Below are positions 43,814 through 51,655 of a DNA stretch of 64,000 bases, in pieces. Origin of the DNA: Bacteroidota bacterium. Lineage in GTDB: Bacteria > Bacteroidota > Bacteroidia > Flavobacteriales > Weeksellaceae. The position numbers and the translations under genes were made by a program. The notes under the pieces were generated by a model. The model searched no databases, was not told the DNA's origin, and worked only from the letters and a program-made list of their open reading frames with translations. The stretch's first letter is position 1. Each line of letters starts with the position of its first letter. The stretch lies in NCBI GenBank assembly GCA_023461035.1, contig JAEWOD010000035.1:228221-292220 (forward strand), read 5' to 3'.

Positions 43814-43836
43814 AATGCTGTCTTTGTGGCGGCATT
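43814..43836 (+). terminator. Terminator after metalloprotease copy 1
   Basis: AATGCTGTC and GGCGGCATT pair with two G-T pairs around a 5-nt loop, followed by T's. The duplicate at 46674-46696 has a perfect stem. Confidence 0.65.
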
Positions 43837-43844
43837 TTTTATGG

Positions 43845-44210
43845 TTAATTTGACGTGAAAATTTCAGGATTCAAATAGGGTAGCAAATCAGGTTGTGCTG
43901 CTTTTTTTTGCCAGGTTTTGATTTCGTCCAGGTTTTTAAAAATCCGGTAAGTTGGGATTTCTTCGATGAACTTTTCGTTCAATAAATTCTCAAATGAATG
44001 AAAATAATCAAACATCAGTCTCAACTGTTCTTCCGCATTCCAAATCAAAGAAAAACGTTTTAAAACAACCGGATTATAAATCCCAACGGCTATGGAAGAA
44101 GCTTTGTTTTTATTTTCATCTATGACTAAAAATGATTTTTTTTCTTGTAAAAGTTTCAGCGCAAAACAACTCCCTGCGACCCCTTGCCCTACTAAAATAT
44201 AATCCCGCAT
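43845..44210 (-). pseudogene. Truncated duplicate of the FAD oxidoreductase gene (N-terminal 121 codons)
   Basis: Encodes residues 1-121 of the 40495-41544 oxidoreductase with a single amino-acid change (Arg to Leu in the KNRDEI segment), then runs into a stop right after LNPEIFTSN. It retains the FAD-binding motif but lacks the substrate domain, so it is almost certainly not a functional oxidase. It arose with the tandem duplication. Its high identity while the neighbouring protease has diverged is striking. Confidence 0.9.
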
Positions 44211-44240
44211 TTCTTATGAAAAAATCATTAATACCCTAAG

Positions 44241-44429
44241 AGCCTGTTTAAAATTTTACCGAAATTTTTACTATCGCTCTTAAAATTTATCTTTACTAAA
44301 TTTTTATGCTCTTTTAAACCTATTTTTCACTTCCTATTTTTGATTTAGCTCGCTAAATCTACAAATACAAAGCAAAAAATCCATCTCAAAATAGCTATAA
44401 AATTTTTAGTAATAAAATTAAACCGGCTC
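44241..44429. mobile_element. MITE-like element, 189 bp, with terminal inverted repeats and TAA target duplication
   Basis: The left end reads GAGCCTGTTTAA and the right end, reversed, GAGCCGGTTTAA, 11 of 12 matching. Flanking TAA (44238-44240 and 44430-44432) is the likely target duplication. It has no coding capacity. The corresponding region in unit 1 (around 41567) lacks it and continues directly as CCTAAACATTTCAAAATT, an empty site. It is non-autonomous; its source transposase is not in this window. Confidence 0.75.
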
Positions 44430-44448
44430 TAAGCATTTCAAAATTAAT

Positions 44449-44456
44449 TATATTTG
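44449..44456 (+). promoter_or_regulatory. -7 promoter element for metalloprotease copy 2
   Basis: TATATTTG matches TAnnTTTG. The paralogous position in copy 1 reads TATATTAG. The MITE ends 19 bp upstream, at the -33 position. Confidence 0.45.
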
Positions 44457-44486
44457 GGCTACAATAACTAAAATAATTAACACAAA

Positions 44487-46652
44487 ATGAAAAAAATTTA
44501 TGTAATGACACTGCTGCTTTTTGTGAGTTTTGCTTTTGGGCAAAACCACATGGTAGCAAAAAAAATTCAGGAACTCAATGCCAAAAGCCAACCCTTTACC
44601 GGGTATGATTTGTTTTCAAAAAACAATGATGTACAAAAGGCTTCAAAATTTCTTACTTCTGCTACAGATGTGACTGTTTTAAACATCAACCAGCAACAAT
44701 TGGGGCAAATCATGGCAGATGCACCGGAATTTATCGCGATTGCAGTACCTTATCAAAATGAAATGGTTGAAGTTCAGATGTATAAACAAAACATTTTGAC
44801 AGATGATTTCAAAGTAAAAGACGCAGACGGGAATTTTTATGATTATCAACCGGGTGAATATTACCGTGGAATCGTAGCCGGAGATTATAATTCCATCGTG
44901 GCCATCAGCTTTTTTGATGACAATGTGATGGGTGTGATTTCCACTACCGAAAAAGGAAATGTGGTGGTAGGAAAATCAACTGATAAAGCGGATTATGTTT
45001 CTTATTCCGATAAAAACCTGTTGGGAGAAAATCCTTTTGTTTGCGGTTTTGATGATGTGGAATATAACAAACAAATGGAACAACAAATCCAGTTTGACCC
45101 CAACATGGAATACACGCCCAATTCGACTCAATGTGTAAAAATCTATTATGAAGTAGCTTACCGTCCTTATGTCTTGAACAGTTCCAATGTAGAAGAAACA
45201 GTGGATTGGTTAACCGGAATCCAGAATAACATCGGGACACTTTATAACAATGACGACATCAGTGTTGCGCTGAACATGGTAAAAGTATGGACGTATGATG
45301 ATCCTTATGACGGAAGTTATTCCGATAATCTTTACCAATTTCAGGAAACGGTAAAAGATTTTGAGGGCGACATTGCGCATTTGGTCAATTATCCCACTAC
45401 CACCAGTGTAGCTTTTTTAGATTCACTATGTGGTGATTATAACTATGCTTACTCCGGAATTTCCATGAGCTACGCAAACGTTCCAACGTATTCCTGGACA
45501 ATCATGGCGATGACGCATGAAATGGGTCATGGATTTGGTTCTCCGCATACACACGCTTGTGCCTGGAACGGAAACAATACGGCTATTGACGGTTGCGGAC
45601 CTTCAGCCGGATACAGCGAAGGTTGTAGTGGCCCTATTCCGCCGGAAGGAGGTACCATCATGAGTTATTGTCACTTAACCGGCGTCGGAATCAACTTTAA
45701 TCTTGGGTTTGGCGACCAGCCGGCTGCTTTGATCCGAAACACCATCGATGCAAAACCGTGTTTACAAACCGGATGTATCGATCAGGATGATTATTGTAAT
45801 ATTTCCATAGAAGAATTAACCATTGCGCAGGCTTCAGCTGACAGCTATCAGGTTGATGTCGTGGATGAGACCTCTGATGCATGGCAATACCGCGTTTATC
45901 CATTTGGGACTACTCCACCTGAAACCTGGACTCCTTCAAATACCAATTCTTTTGTTATTTCAGGATTAACCGGAAATCAATATTATGAATTTGAAATCAT
46001 CAATGTTTGTGAAGACGGTGCTGTGGGAAGAGGAAAAACGGCACTTTTGCTTGCCGGAGATTTCTGTGACGGAACTTTGTTTACAGATACAGGCGGGGAA
46101 TCCGGATCATATGGAAATGACCAGCATATCGTAAAAACTTTCTATCCGGCAACTAACGATAAGGTGAAATTGACTTTCCAAAGAATCGGACTTCAGAACA
46201 ACCAGGATTTTATGTATGTTTACAATGGAGATAGTACGGATTCACCTCTTTTTGACGGAGGAACCATCACCGGAAACAATGATCCCGGACCTACCTTCGT
46301 TTCTACAGATGCTTCCGGAGCTATTACAGTTGAATTTGTTTCAAATGCTACGGTAGCTACTTATGGATGGGAAGCGGTAGTAGATTGTTCTGCTTTGGGA
46401 ATCGAAGACATGAGCGATTCCTATGGCATTACGGTTTATCCCAACCCAAGTTCTGATGTGCTGAACATCGCTTCGCAAAATGCGAGAATTGAATCTGTAA
46501 TGCTGACCGATACTGCAGGAAGAACAGTTTTGACGCATAAAATTTCAAATACAAACGGAACGATTAACATCGGGCATTTGCCAAAAGGAACTTATATCCT
46601 TTCGTTAAAGCTGGATGGACAAACCGTTACCAAAAAGATTATCAAGAAATAA
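44487..46652 (+). CDS. Secreted M12B (reprolysin-like) zinc metalloprotease with CUB-like and T9SS domains, copy 2
   Basis: A 721-aa paralogue of the 41630 protease with the same plan: signal peptide (MKKIYVMTLLLFVSFAFGQ), propeptide-like region, zinc motif HEMGHGFGSPH with Met-turn GGTIMSYCHL, CUB-like domain (CDGTLFTDTGGESGSYG to GWEAVVDC) and T9SS type A tail (GITVYPNPSSDVLNIA). The final 95 residues match copy 1 almost exactly; the catalytic and propeptide regions share only roughly half their residues by eye. It is exported by the type IX system and likely cell-surface or secreted. A MITE-like element sits just upstream and may influence its promoter. Confidence 0.9.
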   Translation: MKKIYVMTLLLFVSFAFGQNHMVAKKIQELNAKSQPFTGYDLFSKNNDVQKASKFLTSATDVTVLNINQQQLGQIMADAPEFIAIAVPYQNEMVEVQMYKQNILTDDFKVKDADGNFYDYQPGEYYRGIVAGDYNSIVAISFFDDNVMGVISTTEKGNVVVGKSTDKADYVSYSDKNLLGENPFVCGFDDVEYNKQMEQQIQFDPNMEYTPNSTQCVKIYYEVAYRPYVLNSSNVEETVDWLTGIQNNIGTLYNNDDISVALNMVKVWTYDDPYDGSYSDNLYQFQETVKDFEGDIAHLVNYPTTTSVAFLDSLCGDYNYAYSGISMSYANVPTYSWTIMAMTHEMGHGFGSPHTHACAWNGNNTAIDGCGPSAGYSEGCSGPIPPEGGTIMSYCHLTGVGINFNLGFGDQPAALIRNTIDAKPCLQTGCIDQDDYCNISIEELTIAQASADSYQVDVVDETSDAWQYRVYPFGTTPPETWTPSNTNSFVISGLTGNQYYEFEIINVCEDGAVGRGKTALLLAGDFCDGTLFTDTGGESGSYGNDQHIVKTFYPATNDKVKLTFQRIGLQNNQDFMYVYNGDSTDSPLFDGGTITGNNDPGPTFVSTDASGAITVEFVSNATVATYGWEAVVDCSALGIEDMSDSYGITVYPNPSSDVLNIASQNARIESVMLTDTAGRTVLTHKISNTNGTINIGHLPKGTYILSLKLDGQTVTKKIIKK

Positions 46653-46673
46653 TTATCCATTGATAAAAATGAG

Positions 46674-46696
46674 AATGCCGTCACAAAGACGGCATT
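46674..46696 (+). terminator. Terminator after metalloprotease copy 2
   Basis: AATGCCGTC and GACGGCATT form a perfect 9-bp stem with a 5-nt loop followed by TTTTT. It also abuts the convergent ppc gene. Confidence 0.85.
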
Positions 46697-46716
46697 TTTT
46701 TATGATCTGTATTTAA

Positions 46717-49266
46717 TCAAGCCGAATTCCGGCTCGCATTAATATTCCCGAAAAGCGACCGCATCACCATCCGTTCATACACTTCTTTTTTGGGCGAGTC
46801 TTTTTGAATCTTTTCCAGTGCATATTGCTGTATAGCCAGAAGGGGCAACACAATTTTTTCCCGCATCAAAACCGAAGATTTGCTTAGCGGCTCTCGTTCC
46901 ATCAGCGTTTTATAACCGGATATTTCCAATGTCAGATCATAAGACAATTCATATTCATCAAACAAAATCTGCCAGAACGATGCATATTCCTTGTCATTTT
47001 TCATATAATCGGTCAACGGAAAATAGGTTTTCTGCATAGACATCATACTGTTCAGAATCAGCGTCTTAAAAAATGAAGACCGCTCAAACAATTCTTTCAA
47101 TTCCTCTATTCTGCCCTCCTCCTTATATTTTTTCAAAGCCGTTCCCAATCCGAAATAACCCGGCACATTCTGTTTCAGCTGGCTCCAGCTTCCTACAAAT
47201 GGAATCGCACGTAAATCACTGAATTTAAGCCCGGAATCCTGATTTCGTTTGCTCGGGCGACTGCCTATGTTGGTCATACCATAATATTTCAGCGTACTCC
47301 GGTTTTCCAAATAGGGAATGAACATTTCATGCGCTTTTAAATCCCGGTATTTCTTCAGGCTGATTTCCGATAAATCATCTAAAATCTCCCGTTGCTTTGT
47401 ATCTAGTTTAGCTCTCGCATCATCTATTACGGTTGAACGGACACCTGCCGTCAGCAATTGTTCAAAGTTATATTTTGCCTGCGGTTTTGCACCATACATA
47501 CTCGTAATTGTCTGTCCCTGAATGGTTAACTCAATCCGATTGTTAGCAATAGTCCTTCCCTGGGAAGCATAAAACTGGTGCGTTTTTCCACCGCCACGTG
47601 CCGGCGGACCACCACGGCCGTCAAAGAAAATGACTTTTACATCGTTTTCCATGGAAACCCGCGTTAAGGTTTCTTTGGTATGATAAATTTCCCAATTCGC
47701 TTTCAGATAACCACCGTCTTTGGTTCCGTCCGAAAAACCGAGCATGATGGTTTGTTGTTTTTTTCTTCGTTCCAAATGCTGTTTGTAAACAGGAAGATTG
47801 TACAATTTTTCCATGGTTCTTTCCGCTTCATCCAGCCCTACAATGGTTTCAAAAAGCGGAATGATGTCAAACCGGATTTCATCGTCTTTATATCCGCAGA
47901 ATTTAAATAAACCATACACATTCAGCACATCAAATATCGTTTCACTGTCGGAAATGATGTAACGATGTACACCTCGCTCTCCGTTTAATTGCTGGATTTC
48001 CCGGAGTTGTTTGATGTTCCGGATAGTATCCTTGGTTAATTCATCCTCGTAATTATCTTCGTTTATATTTAATTCTCTTTCGGTCAATATTTTAATCTGT
48101 TCATCTTCCGGAAGTTCATCAAAATCAAGGTTGAATTCTTTTTGAACAATTTCACGTATGATCCGGTCATGAACATGGGCGTTCTGGCGTATGTCCAGTG
48201 AGGCAAAATGCATCCCGAAAATCCGTACCCGCTGGATAAACCCATCCAGAACATCCAGAAAAATACCGTTGTGACGCTCGATTAAAACCTTTCGGATTTC
48301 CAACAAAGAACTCAGGATTTCTTCTGTCGTCAATTTTCCTTCATTGGTAAACATTTCATTATAAATGGCATCATGCAAATTCCCCAACGGTTCGGAAACT
48401 TGTTTGAAAGTCAGGCGTCTTCGGACTTCTTTCAGATGTTTATAATAACTTTTCAGGATCGCAATGCGTAGCTCAGCCGCTACATTTCGAGTAATTTCGG
48501 CCGTTACAAAAGGGTTTCCGTCACGATCACCACCCGGCCAAAATCCCAATTGGATAAAAGGATTTTCCAGTTTTGCTCCTTCCTTTTCAAAAAAGGTGGA
48601 ATTAATTTGCGAAGCCAATTCGCCAACGGCGTCATAATAAACATTTCGCAGATAGTAAATGATACTCATCGCTTCGTCATAGGGCGTTGGTTTTTCAGCA
48701 TTGATAAAAGGCGTTTTTCCTAATTGTTGTAACAACAAATCAATTTTACTGATGGAGTCAACCTCCACTGCGTTGCGCAGATCCTGAATGATATGCAGGA
48801 CATTATTGGGATAGAATTGAGTCGGATGCGCCGTGAAAACAATCCGTACCGCATAATCTTCCAATTTTTTCCGGACTTCTTCCAGTTTATCTTGTTGTTT
48901 GGCTATCTGATACAAATTTTCCACCGTTCCTTCGTCGGTTTTGCCGTAAAAACTACCAAATGCCGCATCTTCGATGCTGTCAAACAAAACTACCTGACGC
49001 TCAATATATTGTACAATCCTAAATAACAAATCAATTTTTTCTTCCTCATCTGAAATATCGGTATGTCTTTTAAAAAAGGTTTCGATGATTTCGGTGGGAG
49101 TTTTTCCTATAGGAAATCCCGTTTGGCTTTCCTGATACAGGAAAGGGATCAATGCGCCTATGTTGAGCATCTTGTCATAAGGCAAACTCATGAACAAACT
49201 GTTGTAAATCTGGTATTTGTTTTCAACAATTTGATGATACTTTTGGGTAGATTGTTCCGGACTCAT
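46717..49266 (-). CDS. ppc: Phosphoenolpyruvate carboxylase
   Basis: Anaplerotic enzyme making oxaloacetate from PEP and bicarbonate. At 849 aa it is the usual length for the bacterial enzyme. Catalytic motifs include FTAHPTQFYP (His147), GGDRDGNPFV, GFSDGTKDGGYLKANW and FFDGRGGPPARGGGKTH, and the C-terminal RSLFGNINASRNSA. The ATG overlaps the stop of the GH3-like gene by one base (TAATG), so the two are translationally coupled in one operon. Confidence 0.95.
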   Translation of the reverse strand: MSPEQSTQKYHQIVENKYQIYNSLFMSLPYDKMLNIGALIPFLYQESQTGFPIGKTPTEIIETFFKRHTDISDEEEKIDLLFRIVQYIERQVVLFDSIEDAAFGSFYGKTDEGTVENLYQIAKQQDKLEEVRKKLEDYAVRIVFTAHPTQFYPNNVLHIIQDLRNAVEVDSISKIDLLLQQLGKTPFINAEKPTPYDEAMSIIYYLRNVYYDAVGELASQINSTFFEKEGAKLENPFIQLGFWPGGDRDGNPFVTAEITRNVAAELRIAILKSYYKHLKEVRRRLTFKQVSEPLGNLHDAIYNEMFTNEGKLTTEEILSSLLEIRKVLIERHNGIFLDVLDGFIQRVRIFGMHFASLDIRQNAHVHDRIIREIVQKEFNLDFDELPEDEQIKILTERELNINEDNYEDELTKDTIRNIKQLREIQQLNGERGVHRYIISDSETIFDVLNVYGLFKFCGYKDDEIRFDIIPLFETIVGLDEAERTMEKLYNLPVYKQHLERRKKQQTIMLGFSDGTKDGGYLKANWEIYHTKETLTRVSMENDVKVIFFDGRGGPPARGGGKTHQFYASQGRTIANNRIELTIQGQTITSMYGAKPQAKYNFEQLLTAGVRSTVIDDARAKLDTKQREILDDLSEISLKKYRDLKAHEMFIPYLENRSTLKYYGMTNIGSRPSKRNQDSGLKFSDLRAIPFVGSWSQLKQNVPGYFGLGTALKKYKEEGRIEELKELFERSSFFKTLILNSMMSMQKTYFPLTDYMKNDKEYASFWQILFDEYELSYDLTLEISGYKTLMEREPLSKSSVLMREKIVLPLLAIQQYALEKIQKDSPKKEVYERMVMRSLFGNINASRNSA

Positions 49267-50780
49267 TAACGATTCATTTCCAATAAAGGTTCTAAAAATT
49301 CTCTTTTGTTGGCCAACCTCGGTACTTTATGTTGACCACCGAGTTTCCCGCGTTCTTTCATCCAGTCAAAAAACAAATTTTCACGGGCGAGGTTCAATTT
49401 CAATCGGTTCAGTGTGATGCTTTTATAACGTTTAGCTTCATAATCTGAATTGATTTCCTGCAAAGTCCGATCGAGTATTTCGGCGAAATTTTCTACATCC
49501 TCCGGCATTTTCTCAAATTCAATCAGCCATTCGTGCGCTCCTTTTTCATTGCCCTGCATATAGATCGGGGCGGCTGTAAATTCCTTGACGATGGCACCGG
49601 TTTGCTGACAGGCACGGCGGATTCCTTCTTCTGCGTTTTCGATGATCAATTCTTCTCCAAATGCGTTGATAAAATGTTTGGTGCGGCCGGAAACCAAAAT
49701 CCTGTACGGAGATTTCGAAGTGAATTTTACCGTATCTCCAATCATGTACCGCCACAGTCCTCCGTTGGTAGAAATCACCATCGCATAATTTTTTCCTATT
49801 TCTACTTCCTGGAGCGGAACAGCCTTTGCATCTCCACTTCCAAATTCGTTCATAGGAATGAATTCGTAAAAAATCCCGTTGTCCAAAAGCAACAATAAAT
49901 CTTTTGAATCTTTCTGATCCTGAATGGCAAAAAATCCTTCCGAAGCATTATAAATCTCATAGAAATTCAATGGTTTTTGGGTGAGCAAACGGTAATTTTC
50001 TTCATAAGGTTTGAAACTGATTCCTCCGTGAAAAAACACTTCGAGATCGGGCCAGATTTCATCCAGATGGGTTTTGCCCGTTTTGTCCAAAACATAATTC
50101 AACAAAACCAGCATCCAGGACGGAACGCCGGTTAAACAACCGATATCTTCCGGAACAACAGCTTCCGCAATGGCTTTCATTTTGGTTTCCCATTCGCTCA
50201 TCAACGAAATCTGTTTGTTGGGTGTATTTCTCAGTTCGGCATAAAAAGGAAGATTATCAATCAAAATCGCCGATAAATCACCGAATAAAGTTTCGTATTT
50301 CTGGTAAATCTCGCTGCTTCCACCCAACCTGAGATTTTTATTTTTAAAAATTTCGGTTTCGGGATGGTTGTTAAGATACAGCGCAAACATCATTTTTCCT
50401 GCCGCATAATGACCGTTTTCCAATGATTCTTCACTGATCGGGATGAACTTACTTTTGGCATTTGTAGTGCCGGAAGACTTTGCAAACCATTTTATTTTAC
50501 CATGCCAGGAAACATTTTCTGCTCCTTTTCGGGCTTTTTCTATAAAAGGTTCAAATTCCTCATAGGTAACGACAGGGACCTGGTTTTGAAAGGTTTCGTA
50601 ATGGTTGATGTCATTAAAACCGTAAAGATTCCCGTATTCGGTATTTCGGGCATGGGATAAAATATCAAATAATACATTTTCCTGGGTTTCGATGGGATTC
50701 AGCATGAAACTTTCTATCTGTCGCATTCGTTTGCTCATCAGAAGTTCCATAACTTTGTTTACCAAACCTTGTGCCGGCAT
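49266..50780 (-). CDS. GH3 auxin-responsive promoter family protein
   Basis: About 504 aa from the ATG at 50780 (MPAQGLVNKVMELLMSKRMRQ); the frame extends to a TTG at 50816 but this start is the better one. It belongs to the GH3 family of the acyl-adenylate-forming superfamily: KWFAKSSGTTNAKSKFIPIS is the ATP-binding P-loop-like motif, and INAFGEELIIENAEEGI and the later SSGTT-type residues fit. Plant members conjugate amino acids to hormones; bacterial members have no established substrate. It precedes ppc in an operon. Confidence 0.9.
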   Translation of the reverse strand: MPAQGLVNKVMELLMSKRMRQIESFMLNPIETQENVLFDILSHARNTEYGNLYGFNDINHYETFQNQVPVVTYEEFEPFIEKARKGAENVSWHGKIKWFAKSSGTTNAKSKFIPISEESLENGHYAAGKMMFALYLNNHPETEIFKNKNLRLGGSSEIYQKYETLFGDLSAILIDNLPFYAELRNTPNKQISLMSEWETKMKAIAEAVVPEDIGCLTGVPSWMLVLLNYVLDKTGKTHLDEIWPDLEVFFHGGISFKPYEENYRLLTQKPLNFYEIYNASEGFFAIQDQKDSKDLLLLLDNGIFYEFIPMNEFGSGDAKAVPLQEVEIGKNYAMVISTNGGLWRYMIGDTVKFTSKSPYRILVSGRTKHFINAFGEELIIENAEEGIRRACQQTGAIVKEFTAAPIYMQGNEKGAHEWLIEFEKMPEDVENFAEILDRTLQEINSDYEAKRYKSITLNRLKLNLARENLFFDWMKERGKLGGQHKVPRLANKREFLEPLLEMNR

Positions 50781-50815
50781 AAATTTCAGTTTAATTACAA
50801 AATTAATCAAAGACA

Positions 50816-51607
50816 ATGACTTTTGAAGGACAGATTCGTAAGATGTTGACAGAAAACGGGAATCCGATTCGTTATTATCTGAATTTAAAAGATGATTTCA
50901 TCGATGTGAATCAGCAATTGGAGAAAAAGATTAAAATCAAACATTTGCATTACGAATGTTTGGGTTGTGGTTTGGACAAAGAAATTTACCGGATGGGCTA
51001 TTGCCAAACTTGTTTTTTTTCCCTGCCTGAGGCCAATGAAAGCATCATCCGGCCGGAATTATCCACAGCTCATTTAGGAATTGAACAGCGGGATCTGGAA
51101 TGGGAAAAAAAGTTTGAATTACAACCGCACATTGTTTATTTAGCCGTTTCCTCTGATTTAAAAGTTGGCGTTACTCGTGCTGTTCAAATCCCGACAAGAT
51201 GGATTGACCAAGGTGCTTCTTATGCCACGATTCTTGCCAAAACCGATAACCGATATGAAGCGGGTATGATAGAAGTTGCGTTGAAAAATCATACTTCCGA
51301 CAAAACAAATTGGCAGAAAATGCTGAAAAACGATGTGCCGGAAATTGATTTGATCCAACAAAAAGATTTGTTTAAAATCTATATTCCGGAAGAAGAGTCA
51401 AAATTTTATTTGCCTGATAATTCGGTTTATACGTTTGAATATCCTGTAATTGAATTTCCCAAAAAATTAAAATCACTCAATTTGAAAAAGCAAAGCGAAT
51501 TTGAAGGTGTTTTAAAAGGAATCAAAGGCCAATACTGGATTTTTGCTGATGGAACCGTTTGGAATGTACGGGGACATGAGGGTTTTTATGTACAAATTGA
51601 TGTATAA
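50816..51607 (+). CDS. DUF2797 domain protein
   Basis: A 263-aa protein resembling the DUF2797 family. The N-terminus has a four-Cys zinc-binding motif, CLGCGLDK...YRMGYCQTCFF, and the middle, LAVSSDLKVGVTRAVQIPTRWIDQGA, resembles the GIY-YIG-like region annotated in the family. Function is unknown. It diverges from the GH3-like gene with about 35 nt between the starts, and its end is followed by a perfect 33-bp palindrome that could terminate it. Confidence 0.85.
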   Translation: MTFEGQIRKMLTENGNPIRYYLNLKDDFIDVNQQLEKKIKIKHLHYECLGCGLDKEIYRMGYCQTCFFSLPEANESIIRPELSTAHLGIEQRDLEWEKKFELQPHIVYLAVSSDLKVGVTRAVQIPTRWIDQGASYATILAKTDNRYEAGMIEVALKNHTSDKTNWQKMLKNDVPEIDLIQQKDLFKIYIPEEESKFYLPDNSVYTFEYPVIEFPKKLKSLNLKKQSEFEGVLKGIKGQYWIFADGTVWNVRGHEGFYVQIDV

Positions 51608-51609
51608 AA

Positions 51610-51642
51610 AACTTTGTCAAAGTTCGGAACTTTGACAAAGTT
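51610..51642. repeat. Perfect 33-bp palindrome, dispersed repeat or bidirectional terminator
   Basis: AACTTTGTCAAAGTTC (51610-51625), one spacer base, then its exact reverse complement (51627-51642). It separates two convergent genes and lies 2 nt after the first one's stop. Confidence 0.75.
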
Positions 51643-51655
51643 ATCTCGTCGCAAT

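Larger units (their letters stand above)
41175..43840. repeat. Tandem duplication, unit 1 (oxidoreductase 5' part + metalloprotease + terminator)
   Basis: Unit 1 spans the first about 121 codons of the oxidoreductase gene, its upstream region, the first metalloprotease gene and its terminator. The same order and orientation recurs in unit 2 at about 43845-46696. The ends of the unit are nearly identical between copies while the protease body is diverged. Confidence 0.85.
43845..46696. repeat. Tandem duplication, unit 2
   Basis: The second copy of the unit: truncated oxidoreductase (43845-44210), the upstream region interrupted by a 189-bp MITE-like element, the second metalloprotease and a terminator. 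The first breakpoint lies directly after codon 121 of the oxidoreductase. Confidence 0.85.

Noticed and set aside
40495..46696. The duplication as a mobile element with its own transposase
   Set aside because: No transposase or recombinase is encoded and no flanking repeats other than the duplicated ends were seen; unequal crossing over is enough.
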